Source: Paramacrobiotus richtersi
Lineage: Eukaryota; Tardigrada; Eutardigrada; Parachela; Macrobiotidae
Length of the DNA: 21,988 bases
Assembly (NCBI GenBank): GCA_034698045.1
Contig: JAQGAU010001018.1
Coordinates: forward strand, 1-21,988
Reading direction: 5' to 3'
The notes under the pieces were generated by a model, which was not told the origin of the DNA, did not search any database, and was given only the letters and a program-made list of their open reading frames with translations. A program made the translations under genes and the position numbers. Positions 9,970 through 19,300 of this stretch are shown piece after piece (within the stretch, counting starts at the first letter, position 1; each line of letters opens with the position of its first letter).

Positions 9970-10870
9970 CAGCGCATGACGAGAAATTTTTACCTCAGGA
10001 TATTCACAGTCAGCTGCCTGAATATCGTGGCGGAAAAACACGGCACTGCCAATGTAATCATAATTAATCAGCGTCGTATGCAGCGCTTAATAGCATGAGT
10101 GATCCGTTTGGCCATTTTTGAGATTGCGAGATTTGTTGTGGCGGCTTCACAGCTAGCAGTTTACCCGGTGGCTAGTTGCTGCAGTTAGGAGAATTTCCTT
10201 TTCGTAGTGTTCTTCGGTTTGCCGAACCGACAGGAGGCGCCAAGAAGTAAGTACGAGAGTCGGTATGAGTATGCTGACGGAGTCGTTTTGTTTAACGCAG
10301 CACACCAAAAACTCAGGCGTCGGAAGGTCCTAACTTCAGCTATTTTAAATTTTCTGCGTTGCTTGTAAGAAATTGGATTTTTAATTAAGCTGTTGCAGTT
10401 TGCCACGGGGCGACAGACCGTGCTACACTGCACACTTTCCATTTGAAAACGATCGCCTAATGTATTTGCACGCAGGCTTTTCGGAAACAGTTTTATTAGT
10501 AATTCGGTATGAAAGCATATCAGAAGCAATATTGACCAGAAATAACTCGTTTCTGACCATCATTCAGAAAGCAAGATCCGATAGGCAGAAATATTGTTAT
10601 CACTGTCCAATAGTTTATGCAGAGTACTATACTGTAAGTGTCAAAAGCAAACAGTGGATCCAGAACTTTCTCACGATATATTGCTTGTAACCGAGCCAAA
10701 CACGGCTTTAGCAAATCAACGCATTAACGTCGCACAGCACACGAACCAGAGCAAACAGCAAATATGCATAATACATAATAACCGCGTTTGTACGCCTTTC
10801 ACTTAAACACAAGCAACAAATCGTGACAAGTTACAACCAAACACGGAACATGCGATAACACACTAGAAAA
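9970..10870. other. Intergenic stretch between LRR copy B and the first defensin gene
   Basis: A minus-strand frame of 114 codons (10529-10185) and several overlapping shorter frames are open. None has a signal peptide, domain or codon pattern that I would trust. It should contain the promoter of LRR copy B at its left end and the 3' flank of the first defensin at its right end. Confidence 0.4.
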
Positions 10871-10879
10871 CACGATGCG

Positions 10880-11176
10880 CTAACGCACATCGCATTCGCA
10901 CCTCCTTGGCGTACCCAAACAACTGCCACTTCCCAGGTGCTCGCGCTGGCAGAAATTCCGACAAGTGGATGCACCGTCTTTGCACAGGTTCAGTCGCTGA
11001 TTATTCTGTATTGCTTCTTGTATCATAGGATGCTGCATCTCGGAAGTGTCGTGTGGGAACGTTTCTTCCTCCCCGGAATCCACTTCTGCAGAATCAGCCG
11101 CAAATTCAGGAGGATACGTATGTTTTACTGGCAGGAAACTGAAAAGGGCGATAATAGTCACAATGTGCGGTAGCAT
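10880..11176 (-). CDS. CSαβ defensin-like antimicrobial prepropeptide, 98 aa (defensin 1)
   Basis: The start is placed at the Met opening a hydrophobic signal peptide (MLPHIVTIIALFSFLPV, cleavage near residue 20). An acidic pro-region follows (about 21-60, with GEEE and many D/E), then a mature domain with six cysteines at 65, 72, 76, 86, 93 and 95. The spacing C-x6-C-x3-C-x9-C-x6-C-x-C is that of invertebrate defensins. GSGSC just before the last loop fits the γ-core GXC motif, and the end is CECDVR. Peptides of this family are secreted and usually act on microbial membranes or cell-wall precursors. The mature part is mildly cationic and the pro-region acidic, as in many precursors. Cleavage after QNNQR near residue 61 is plausible; no strong furin site is seen. 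A channel-acting CSαβ peptide is an alternative role. Confidence 0.8.
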   Translation of the reverse strand: MLPHIVTIIALFSFLPVKHTYPPEFAADSAEVDSGEEETFPHDTSEMQHPMIQEAIQNNQRLNLCKDGASTCRNFCQREHLGSGSCLGTPRRCECDVR

Positions 11177-11186
11177 TTTTGATGGT

Positions 11187-11284
11187 CTAAACACAAACCA
11201 AAGCCGACTGAAAAGTTTACACAAGCTTTGCGGTAAAAGCTTGTGTAGAACAAAAAGCTGTTCCATGCCGTATACAGTACTCAC
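11187..11284 (-). other. Probable 5' UTR intron of defensin 1
   Basis: On the minus strand, GCTGTG|gtgagt at 11284 and gtgtttag ending at 11187 bound a 98-bp interval that finishes 10 nt before the ATG. The upstream in-frame Met at 11287 would place this interval inside the protein, but the signal peptide begins only at 11176. Hence I read it as a leader intron. Confidence 0.45.
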
Positions 11285-11339
11285 CACAGCGTTTGGAGTC
11301 TATCGACTGGACTTTGTCAACAAACGGAACTAGCGATTG

Positions 11340-11347
11340 TATCTATA
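11340..11347 (-). promoter_or_regulatory. Possible TATA element of defensin 1
   Basis: TATAGATA on the minus strand lies about 55 bp upstream of the proposed leader-intron donor. This would allow transcription to start near 11310 and a first exon of about 25-30 nt. A κB-like GGGTTTTCCT at 11536-11545, about 190 bp further upstream, is only a weak match to Rel-family sites. Confidence 0.25.
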
Positions 11348-11349
11348 CA

Positions 11350-12424
11350 TGCGTGACGAGCCTTCATTATTAACTGACGTTTGTTGTTAAAAATGTAAAC
11401 GCATCTAAGAACTGTTTTCCATGGTTTTACGTCAGTGCAGACGTTAGTTGTTAACACTTTGCACTAACAGCGATCAAATGGTATTTTTTTGAACTGTAAC
11501 CAGTAGAAGTAACGGGTTAACGGTAAACATTCGATGGGTTTTCCTCTACGGGCAGCTGTTTCAACGTGCATGAAGTATCCATTCAAAACTATTGCAATTG
11601 TGCTGCTTATTCCCACCTACCGTGTCAGTGACGATTTCTGGATGTTTTAACAGCCAGTGTTCCGGAAAACCTTTATAATTTGTATGGATATCTTCTACGG
11701 TGGTAAGCGACATTTCTCACCGTGTATTAGGAACGTTACTGCGGTAATGCCATTGAAAGTATATCGTGAGTTGTATGCAGCCCATACTTTGGACGAGACT
11801 GTTGTACATTTCCAGTTACTGTGTATGTACACAAATCACAAAGTATTGCTGCGTTTTACAGCCCAGCCTTGGACAAGAAACTTTCTATACAGAAGATCCA
11901 AGGCAATTTTTTTAACTTTCATCTGCGATGCAACAGGTGTCAGTAGCTGCCCTCCTGTTTAGCTTTTGTGATTACAATATCGGCACACAGCTGGTGTGGT
12001 TGTTAACGAAAGGAAACCTTTGCAATGTCAATTATACAAGCAGGGGAATACAGAAAAAGAACAACACGAAAACATTCCAGTTTGTTGTCGAAGGAGTGAA
12101 AGCTTTGTTTTGTTTTTTTTTGTTCTCGGAATGAAGGCTTTATTTTGTTCTTTTTGTTGTCGAAGGATGCATACGTAAGATTGTTCGCTACGTCGAAATG
12201 CTCTCTAGGGATGCTTTATAAGTTAGTAAAATGAGACAACTGAATTATCAAGTACAATGCTGCTACGAGTTAGCAGTTCGGACTGACAATACGAAGGAAG
12301 CCTCCCAGTATTGACAATTATGCATGCCGACAAGGAACACGATTCGCCGGGGACACAAACATCATCTTGTTACCCAAATCAGTAGCTTAAGGTCTTTACG
12401 CTTAAACAGCTCGCTACTGGTAGT
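11350..12424. other. Intergenic stretch with short ORFs only
   Basis: A + strand frame (11657-11962) is open for 101 codons but starts with GTG and has no domain. A 26-codon ORF at 11570-11650 begins with a signal-peptide-like stretch (MKYPFKTIAIVLLIP), followed by acceptor-like ttttaacag at about 11652. It could be a first exon, but I cannot complete a gene. Nothing else is recognised. Confidence 0.35.
12082..12172 (+). repeat. Imperfect tandem repeat, unit about 34-38 bp
   Basis: The unit begins TTGTTGTCGAAGG or TTGTTCTCGGAAT and continues AAAGCTTTGTTTTGTT-like. It occurs 2.4 times, at 12082, about 12120 and about 12154. It is T-rich and shows no clear coding function. Confidence 0.6.
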
Positions 12425-12604
12425 ATGAAACTGACTCAGTACAGCTTTCACAAATGCAGAAAACAATTTTCTGTGGCAGAGTTTCAACTGTATGTCCATT
12501 GGGAAATGTGGAAATGTCTAGTGGTTCAGCTGATTTTATCTGATGGTGCTACACTGCTTGATAGTTTCTACCGTTCAAAGTCGAATGTCACGGAGTGTGA
12601 TTAA
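12425..12604 (+). CDS. Short hypothetical ORF, 59 aa
   Basis: This frame runs from ATG to TAA, has three cysteines (11, 31, 58), and is rich in aromatic residues in its middle (QLYVHWEMWKCLVVQL). It has no signal peptide and no family that I recognise. It lies alone in a long stretch without a gene, so chance is a real possibility. Confidence 0.15.
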   Translation: MKLTQYSFHKCRKQFSVAEFQLYVHWEMWKCLVVQLILSDGATLLDSFYRSKSNVTECD

Positions 12605-12909
12605 TACTTACTAACTCGTCTCCTAGTCACCCGCACAATTTTTTCAAATTCTTGAAAAATTGAAATCACGACCAGTAATTCGTACGACCAGTTAACAGTC
12701 TAGGTGCTTTGGAAAACACCGACGATGAGTAAACAGTGCAGAAATAATTGGCGCTTAGGATGATGATCTCTGAAATCACACGGCAAGGTGATGAGCGCAT
12801 ACGGAACTCATCTAGGTTACGCCAAAGTTACCTCTTTTGCCGCCATTTTAAGGGTTACTCACATGCAGAATTTATTAGTTTGTCCCAGTAACAAGAATAA
12901 ATTAATAGA

Positions 12910-13059
12910 ATGCAGCATGCTGGAGTTTTATTCAAAGAAATTAACAACAAACTGGAAGATCTGACGGAACGCATTGATAAGCACAGGAAATTAGCAGTCG
13001 ATACAAGCTGCATAAAAAAAATCCGACAAATAAAGATAATGCGCACAGAAGAGATATAG
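12910..13059 (+). CDS. Short hypothetical ORF, 49 aa, coiled-coil-like
   Basis: The ORF runs from ATG to TAG. Residues 6-30 (VLFKEINNKLEDLTERIDKH) have a clear amphipathic heptad pattern. The rest is basic, with KKIRQIK and MRTEE. No signal peptide or splice site decides the model. An antisense frame of 97 codons (13148-12855) is open but very hydrophobic and looks like its shadow. Function unknown. Confidence 0.22.
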   Translation: MQHAGVLFKEINNKLEDLTERIDKHRKLAVDTSCIKKIRQIKIMRTEEI

Positions 13060-13245
13060 AACCGGAAATAAATTAGGACAAGATAGAGTGATGAGAACAC
13101 TGAACCGTAATGCTGCCAGTGGAATGGAGTATTGTAGAAACGTATCACAACGCGAGATCGAAGCGCTATCCAGTTGACAGGCTTTTTGGTCCTTGGTATG
13201 CTCTTTTACAGTACCGACGACTGAAACGTTGAGGTGTATGCGCCG

Positions 13246-13590
13246 CTAATCATCGCACTCGCAAGTGAGGACCGTCGAATTCGAACAGTAAATTTTGGGT
13301 CTCTTGTGCGTAGCGCAGAATTCCTGGCACGCCATTTTAGACAGGTTGCGATCGCAAGTTATTACTTCTTTCTTGACCTTTGCCACTTGATGCTGTAAGT
13401 CTTGGTCCCCCTAAAAATAGAGAACGAAATTAGGAAATAATTTCATCATTGGCCAGAATTTATGCTTTCTGTGCTGGAGATCACCAACCTGGGCCGAGAG
13501 TTCGTGGGTAGAAATGGGCATACTAAAAACCGAAGTACAGATAAGGCAGATGATGAGTCCCAACATGAAAAGAAAGCTCGCGGTATTCAT
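13246..13590 (-). CDS. CSαβ defensin-like peptide precursor, 2 exons, 88 aa (defensin 2)
   Basis: Exon 1 is 13590-13489 (34 codons) and encodes a signal peptide (MNTASFLFMLGLIICLICTS). The donor is CCCAG|gttggt. A 78-bp intron ends at ctatttttag, and exon 2 is 13410-13246 (54 codons plus TAG), both in phase 0. The cysteines at 53, 62, 66, 76, 84 and 86 give C-x8-C-x3-C-x9-C-x7-C-x-C, the invertebrate-defensin framework. It shares CxxFC and CECD with defensin 1 but lacks the acidic pro-region and the Gly of the γ-core (KIYC instead). The segment before the first Cys is basic (KVKKE). The donor is weaker than average. Reading through it meets TAG at the acceptor, so splicing is needed to reach the cysteine domain. 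An antimicrobial role is inferred from the fold pattern only. Confidence 0.75.
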
Positions 13591-13617
13591 TGCTGTTGTA
13601 TTCGTAGCTCTCCTTAG

Positions 13618-13624
13618 CTATATA
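13618..13624 (-). promoter_or_regulatory. Possible TATA box of defensin 2
   Basis: A minus-strand TATATAG lies 28-34 bp upstream of the defensin 2 start codon. If used, it implies an extremely short leader. Confidence 0.35.
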
Positions 13625-13880
13625 GTTTCTTCGGGGGGAGCGTTCAGTTGCGCGAGATTGAGCAATAACCGGTCTGTGATGCCCTTAGAAGTCCGAGGTC
13701 ACAGTGGCGCTAAACTCAAGAGCAATGTTGCTCTAACCTTTTCTAATGGACTAACAAACTCGAGCTTGACAATTCCGTAGGTTAGGAATAAAACGAAAGT
13801 AACAAAGTTAGCCGAAAGTCTTGTTAATCAATAGCGCGGGAATCAAGATGGAGGAACACAATACATAGACGTCTTTGCAG

Positions 13881-14423
13881 AAAAGGTTGCAGTCTATAGT
13901 GTTGTGTTTCTGTAATATATTGTGCTGTTCTGTTCTTCCATCTTATGGTACCAGCGAATGTTTTAAACAATTCGATTGCCGGAGGGGTCGGACACACGCC
14001 GTACAGTCAGCCGAAGATGTCGCGAGCAAAGACACGAAGTTACGTCAGAATTGTACAAATGATAATACTATTACTGCGGCATTCATTGACTCAAACGGTT
14101 TCGGCAAACACCTGATTAGTAACTGTGGTATAGAGGTATACATGTCCATTGCTCTTACTCACTGCGGATGTCTGTCAGTCTATCGGTTGGTGTCTATGAA
14201 GAAGCCGCTGTCTGTCCTCGAGTGGGACATAAGCAAGGTGACGTACATGCGATCAAAGTCTGACACAAATAATTCGCGGTGAGGTTTGTATACTGCACGT
14301 GTACATTTTAATGGAGATGCAGCGCTGTACCGTGTAACCTTAGTCACAATCCTACTAACCGATCACGGGTGCTGCTGCTCTCCACATTTTCAGGTTCGCT
14401 TTAATCTTGCGGCTTTTTAGATA
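13881..14423 (+). CDS. Possible secreted six-cysteine protein, exons 13881-14278 and 14394-14423 (hypothetical)
   Basis: An acceptor (gtctttgcag) at 13880 opens a frame of about 133 codons. It starts with a hydrophobic stretch (LQSIVLCFCNILCCSVL) that looks like a signal peptide. Then come six cysteines, two in SECFKQFDC and the last two as CGC. Three sequon-like Asn sites occur (NCT, NDN-T, NNS). No ATG is in frame, so a short upstream exon is needed and was not found. TTG at 13875 is not a likely start. The frame stops at 14280-14282. Alternatively the donor CGCG|gtgagg at 14278 joins acceptor catttttcag-like at 14393 and adds FALILRLFR before a stop at 14421-14423. The cysteine spacing is not that of a defensin. 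It lies about 290 bp from, and divergent to, defensin 2. Function unknown. Confidence 0.3.
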
Positions 14424-14755
14424 AATCTCCATATAACTGTATTAGACACATACTGTATTCGACAGTTTGCTGTATACAGTACAGCTTACGCCTTATTACA
14501 CATAGGCAGTCTGGAAGATGAAGATACCCGTTACTACCTGTTCAAAGTGTTCTGTTTATTGGAAAGACTTAATATAGCTGTGTACAAAGCTTACTCGGAA
14601 TGTCTTGATTTCGCTGTAAATTATAAGATTTGACAGAATTTTAAACTAGCCTTACAGCGGGAAACCAACTGCAAAAACACTGCTCCTCTTAAATGAAAGC
14701 GATATTATGTTGTCATGAGATCACTAGGTCCTTATCACGCATCGCCATGGTGGAT
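14424..14755. other. Stretch without a recognised gene
   Basis: AT-rich sequence with TGTATACAGTACAG-like inverted motifs near 14470-14490. I see no credible coding frame on either strand. Confidence 0.4.
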
Positions 14756-15064
14756 CTACAACATCTTGGCCTTGGCTTTCAACCACGGTGGAATGGTTCG
14801 TTTGGTTGAAAAAGTCGGAACACGCTTCGTTGTGGAGGTTGTCCCCATTTTCGGCACAACCGCCGGCGGGACTTGAATGGATTTCACACTGGCAAACGGT
14901 TCCACCATCAGCGATCGGACTGGCATATTCTTTGCGGCCGGCGTTGCGGTGCGTGTCGTAGGTGTTGTTGCCTTTGAAGTGGTAACGGGTCGTACGGTTG
15001 TTGCCGGAGAACCGGCGGCTTGTTGCAAAGCGTTGCCTTGGTACAACGATTCTACAACGCACAA
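14756..15064 (-). CDS. Possible Thr/Pro-rich 3'-terminal exon (hypothetical)
   Basis: This minus-strand frame is open for 102 codons to a TAG. It begins at a TTG directly after an acceptor-like aatcctag (another, gttgtag, is 13 nt further in), so it is probably a downstream exon. It encodes ATTVRPVTTSKATTPTTRT, then a mixed region and a basic C-terminus (TIPPWLKAKAKML). This is typical of an O-glycosylated linker in a secreted or surface protein. No upstream exon was identified; the gene at 15814-16134 ends with its own stop. Two other frames across the same bases are open too, because of the repeated ACA/ACC/GTT composition. I prefer this frame for its composition, with modest confidence. 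Confidence 0.33.
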   Translation of the reverse strand: MCVVESLYQGNALQQAAGSPATTVRPVTTSKATTPTTRTATPAAKNMPVRSLMVEPFASVKSIQVPPAVVPKMGTTSTTKRVPTFSTKRTIPPWLKAKAKML

Positions 15065-15069
15065 CTAGG

Positions 15070-15810
15070 ATTGAGTCCGAAATTTCGCAGCATTCCAGAA
15101 CGATGAAACGATATACATGTACGCTTTAAAGTTATTCCAGGTTTGCATCTGCAAATCAGTGCAGCATTGTCTGGGGTTTTACAGGCAAATTAATTATGTA
15201 AAGCGTTACGCTCGTTAATCATCCATGAGTAATAAGCCACATAATTATGGCGCTGCATACGATACAGGCTTTTGCATACTGGTTACTGAACAGTCTGTTC
15301 TCCCGAAAAGATACATAATATCGTGGAGAATTATCAATTTTGTCGGTCAGTCACGAGGGTTAAGACGGTCCGACAACCTTGCATGGTATGACTCATCGGG
15401 TTGCCGCGAAACTACCGGTAGTTAACGGCTATGTTAGCAGATAACGGCTTGAAAGTTTGAAACGACCCAGTACGTATTGTTCACCATTAATAATTTGGAT
15501 GCCGTCGAATCAGGAAACTGTTCAGTGATTAGATATTGTTCAAATATGACGGTTACTGTTATATTTTTACAAATACGAAGATGTGTGTCTGGGTGCTATG
15601 ATTGTCAAGTTATCGCCATGGGATGACTCACTAGTGTCGTATCTGATCGATTAATTGGTTGTACTGCTGCGTCAGACAATTTTAAAATGCAAGTGTTGAA
15701 AACGTCTTTTCCACTACCCAATACGTAATTTTACCCACTAAACTAGTTAGCAGAATGTTTAACACAGAACGGCATTCATCGGAACTTACACTGCATAATT
15801 AGGGCGTATC
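15070..15810. other. Stretch without a recognised gene
   Basis: A + strand frame (15225-15425, 66 codons from ATG) exists but has no signal peptide, domain or clear composition. A strong donor-like AGT|gtaagt lies on the minus strand at about 15790, after the stop of the cysteine-rich gene. It may be a 3' UTR splice site or chance. Confidence 0.35.
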
Positions 15811-15813
15811 TTT

Positions 15814-16134
15814 TCAGCTTATTTGTGCTGACAGAAAACAGGCTGTTTCCGTTTCATTCCCCGGCTGTTTCGAACACTTACGGTAGCAGCAAAAGTTCCC
15901 TTCGAATGTCGGACAGTCCTTCGAATCACTAATCTCCAAAGTACCACACAGATCGTCCAGCTGGTTCAAGTTGGCGCAAAAACCAGGTTTACTTAAAGCC
16001 GGGATAAGATCTGGCCGGCAACTGACCACCGGAGCGCTTTTTGGAAGAACCAGCGCTTTGCCGGGAATAATGGCCGCTGCGATACACTTCTGCCCGTAGA
16101 TTAGGAATGCAAAAATCACGGATATGGACAACAT
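15814..16134 (-). CDS. Small secreted cysteine-rich protein, WAP-like pattern, 106 aa
   Basis: A single open exon with a clear signal peptide (MLSISVIFAFLIYGQKCIAA). After it come eight cysteines at 39, 53, 63, 74, 82, 83, 87 and 99. The core DSKDCPTFEGNFCCYRKC matches the D-x-x-C-x-CC-x3-C centre of four-disulfide WAP domains, although the CC loop is longer (x7) and the outer spacing is not standard. WAP-type proteins are secreted protease inhibitors or antimicrobials. That would suit the neighbouring defensins, but the family call is tentative and a lineage-specific cysteine knot is possible. One sequon (NET, residue 93) is present. A possible leader-intron acceptor (tttcag) lies about 13 nt before the ATG. 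Confidence 0.62.
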   Translation of the reverse strand: MLSISVIFAFLIYGQKCIAAAIIPGKALVLPKSAPVVSCRPDLIPALSKPGFCANLNQLDDLCGTLEISDSKDCPTFEGNFCCYRKCSKQPGNETETACFLSAQIS

Positions 16135-16183
16135 TATGCTAAATTGTCTGAAATTATAATTACCGGCGCGTGCAAGCTAATAC

Positions 16184-16327
16184 ATGCAATCCGATCATAA
16201 AACAGTCTATATTAAAAGTATTGCGTACTGTTCTTTTTCTGTACTGCAGTTTGCAGCGACACTTGCAGTGATTGTTGTGCTGCTCGTGCCGTACATGCGC
16301 GCTTTTTTACGTTCGTTCGCTTTGTAA
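16184..16327 (+). CDS. Possible 47-aa single-pass membrane microprotein
   Basis: ATG to TAA, 47 codons. The hydrophilic N-terminus (MQSDHKTVYIK) is followed by one strong membrane segment at about 18-38 (LQFAATLAVIVVLLVPYM) and a short basic tail (RAFLRSFAL). The layout resembles small regulatory membrane peptides in general, but I cannot name a family. It starts 50 bp from, and divergent to, the cysteine-rich gene ending at 16134, so it may share that promoter region or be chance. Confidence 0.25.
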   Translation: MQSDHKTVYIKSIAYCSFSVLQFAATLAVIVVLLVPYMRAFLRSFAL

Positions 16328-19300
16328 TTAGCTTGTTATTAGTTCTTTAATGATGTCTACAGACGCTCTTGTCTTGTCGAAGAGAGAGAACTCGGCGCAT
16401 TGACCAGTTATCAATCTTTGTCGAACTCAGATAAACAAAATACGTAATAGTATTGTTAAACGCACAGGAGCTCATTAAAAGTGCATTATTATCATAAATG
16501 TCGAAAATTAGATCAGGGTGATGAAGGAAGGTACTGGTAGTAACTTACATGGTGCTTTTTATGACAAGTAAGTTCTACACTTGCAAAACTTCTAATTACA
16601 TTGGGCCGTTTCAACTGCAAGCGGCAGCTAATATTGTGGAACATGCCTGTGGTGCTGTCGAAATGCGCCTATCCATATTTCGCCGTTGTGAAGTCTATGA
16701 AGTCGTTAATGAACGACATTTTTGAGTTTGAAATTAAGAATGAAAACTTCGATTCAAAATTCTCGCGACGGTGCACTGGAGTAGCTTTTTTCAGTGCAGC
16801 GCTAATAAGTTTGTAGCGCACCGGAAGCAGCGGTGCTTTGGCGGAACCTTCGAAGAATTACCGGTGCGTTCTTGAAACCGCACGCGCCATACGCCATACC
16901 GACTTGCACCGGTAACTAATATAATAATTCTTATCACAGCGCAAGAGCAGACAACCCAGTACAGACATCAAGTCTGGTCGAACAAGCTACATGATACAAA
17001 AACAACAAGCAATCAACACAGATCAACAGTTTTCAGCATGAATTTGAAGACGGGGAAGATCCCGCTTCTAAAACATTTGGACTGAATTTTTGGACCGTAT
17101 CTAACAAATTTCTTAAACGCATTTCCATCGTGGATTCGCCGAGTTTTCGTCTAGCTTTCGCATCCATCGGCTATGCCCTTCTTAGGTTATAATGGGCGGT
17201 GTTTACTCTGAATTTGATCATATCCACAACGCACAGATACACGGGAATACCGTTGCCATCTCTACCGATAATTACTCTTCATTGATGATAATTCCCACAA
17301 TAGACTTCAACGTCTCGGCTATAAAGGAAGAAGTCAGCCGCAACGGTACACGTAATAAATCACTACCATTACTAACTTCAACATTGTACAAAGTACATCA
17401 CCAGTAGAGGAATTCAACGGATAGCCGTAGAGAGTGACGGTAATTAGGTTTTTGCAATTCAGCGGATAGATATTTTTTCAAATCACCCAATCAAGACATG
17501 CGCTTCTGTCTTTTTGCGTTGGAAAGAGGATGAAAGTTGTCTAAAGACCCTGCTTTTCATCGCCTACACCTTTTGTACAGAATTGGCAGAAAACCTTGGC
17601 AAAAACTTCCATGAAGAAAGCTGATAAGAGGTGTATAATTACGTGATCCCGTGCACTATGATTTTTTCACTTGATTCACCTATAACGACAGACATACGCC
17701 TGAAAATCAGCTATTCTGAACACTTTTTCTTGTCAGATGGTAGTTTAGTTCAGTGCCAAAATTATTTTCAGTATGATCAGATGCGATCAAAATACCTCTT
17801 ATCGAGTGCGTGTAGGTGTCACGAGGGTTTTACCACGTGACAAAAACGTATTGCACGTGCCCCAGGCACAAAACTAATCGGTCTACGTCGGGGAATGTTT
17901 TACCAACATTTTTTGAATTCTGTACAACAAATGTAAACGGTGAAAAACAGGGCCTTTGGACAACTTTTCATCATCTTTCTAACATAAAAAGTAAGAAGCG
18001 CATATTTTAATTTTTAACTAAGTGATTTTGAAAAAACACTTTCCCGTTGAATTGCAATTTGCAAATTGATCGTTACGCTCTAATGCTTTGCGTCGAATTA
18101 CCGTTACTTGTACACTGTTTAAACCTCTAACGGAACATTCAGTGTAGAAGTTATTCGGATGTGAAAACGAGCAATGACTCAGAAAGGGTGAACTATATTT
18201 AGTCGTTTCTAGACTTGCTTCCCGGTACTCTGGAACAGCGGAAGAAAAGCAGAAGGATCAGGGTGCGACACACCTGCTCGGCTAAGGAACTTCCTCTGGG
18301 TTATCAGTACAGAAAAACTTCATCACCGCACTCTGATTAGCTGGTACTTGTCGGACAACATGGGAGCGGTGTAGGGTATATCGATTGATTCCCATCACCA
18401 ACCCGCTTTACCTGGATTTGTTTTGCAATTTTACGTTGTACAACTTCCGTGTCTGGCGTGCGATAAACATCCTAACAGGGTGCTATAACCATCAGATGGC
18501 TGGAATATAATCAGTGCTAACACTGAGGTCAAGAGCATTCGAACATGCTAGCTGAACAGTTTTTGTACGTGACACCGAGATGATTCTCATCATGATGCCA
18601 TAACGATTACGCTGCAAATAACCCCGCGATTTATGGGTGTGTGGTACTTACTTGACAGTCTGTCGGTTAGGAAAGCAACCCTGGTGGCATAAAGCAAGGA
18701 CGGTTATTAGCAGCGTCAGCGTGTTAATTTGGCTGTAATCGGAAATACTGTCACTTCCTGAACTTTGACAGTTCTGGTTACATCACAGTCGTCAAGTTTC
18801 AGGTTAAACCGCACTGCTGATTAAGCGCTTTTCCTGTTTGGTCCCAGTCTGCGACGGTGAAACATAGTCTAGCAATGGCAGAAAAAGGAGACTTCACGTA
18901 TTACAATTTACGGACACATCTCGCAAGAATTGATTTTCTCTCAGTGTTGTTCTTCAGGAAAGAGATATTCTGCCTGCATTGATTCTGCTTCCTCTATTAT
19001 TCTTCAAGTTTGCTCTTGACACCGGATGCACTCGGTATATGGACATTCAGCAATGGTCATGCTATAAAGTGTTTAGTTACGTCGATGATATTATTCATCG
19101 CCGCACAAAAGTTGCTTTGTTCGACTGCTTTGGTAACAGTCCCATCATACGCTAATTGGGGCAAATGTTTCGTTTGATGTTCATGTGTTCAGCGAAGCTG
19201 ATTGTTTGGGATAAAAATCAATTAACCCCAAAGTTGCTTTCCGGCAGACACCCCCAGTAACTCAGAACTCGACGATGCTCACATATGACCTAAAAAGCGT

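Noticed and set aside
10937..11333. + strand ORFs of 78 and 95 aa
   Set aside because: Antisense shadows of defensin 1 and its leader.
12855..13148. Minus-strand hydrophobic ORF of 97 aa
   Set aside because: It is the antisense of Lys/Glu-rich codons in the + strand; the many Ile/Phe/Ser residues have no membrane-protein pattern and the start context is poor.
13514..13780. + strand ORF of 88 aa resembling a type II membrane protein
   Set aside because: It is antisense to the signal-peptide exon of defensin 2. Its hydrophobic segment mirrors the promoter and signal region, and no domain follows.
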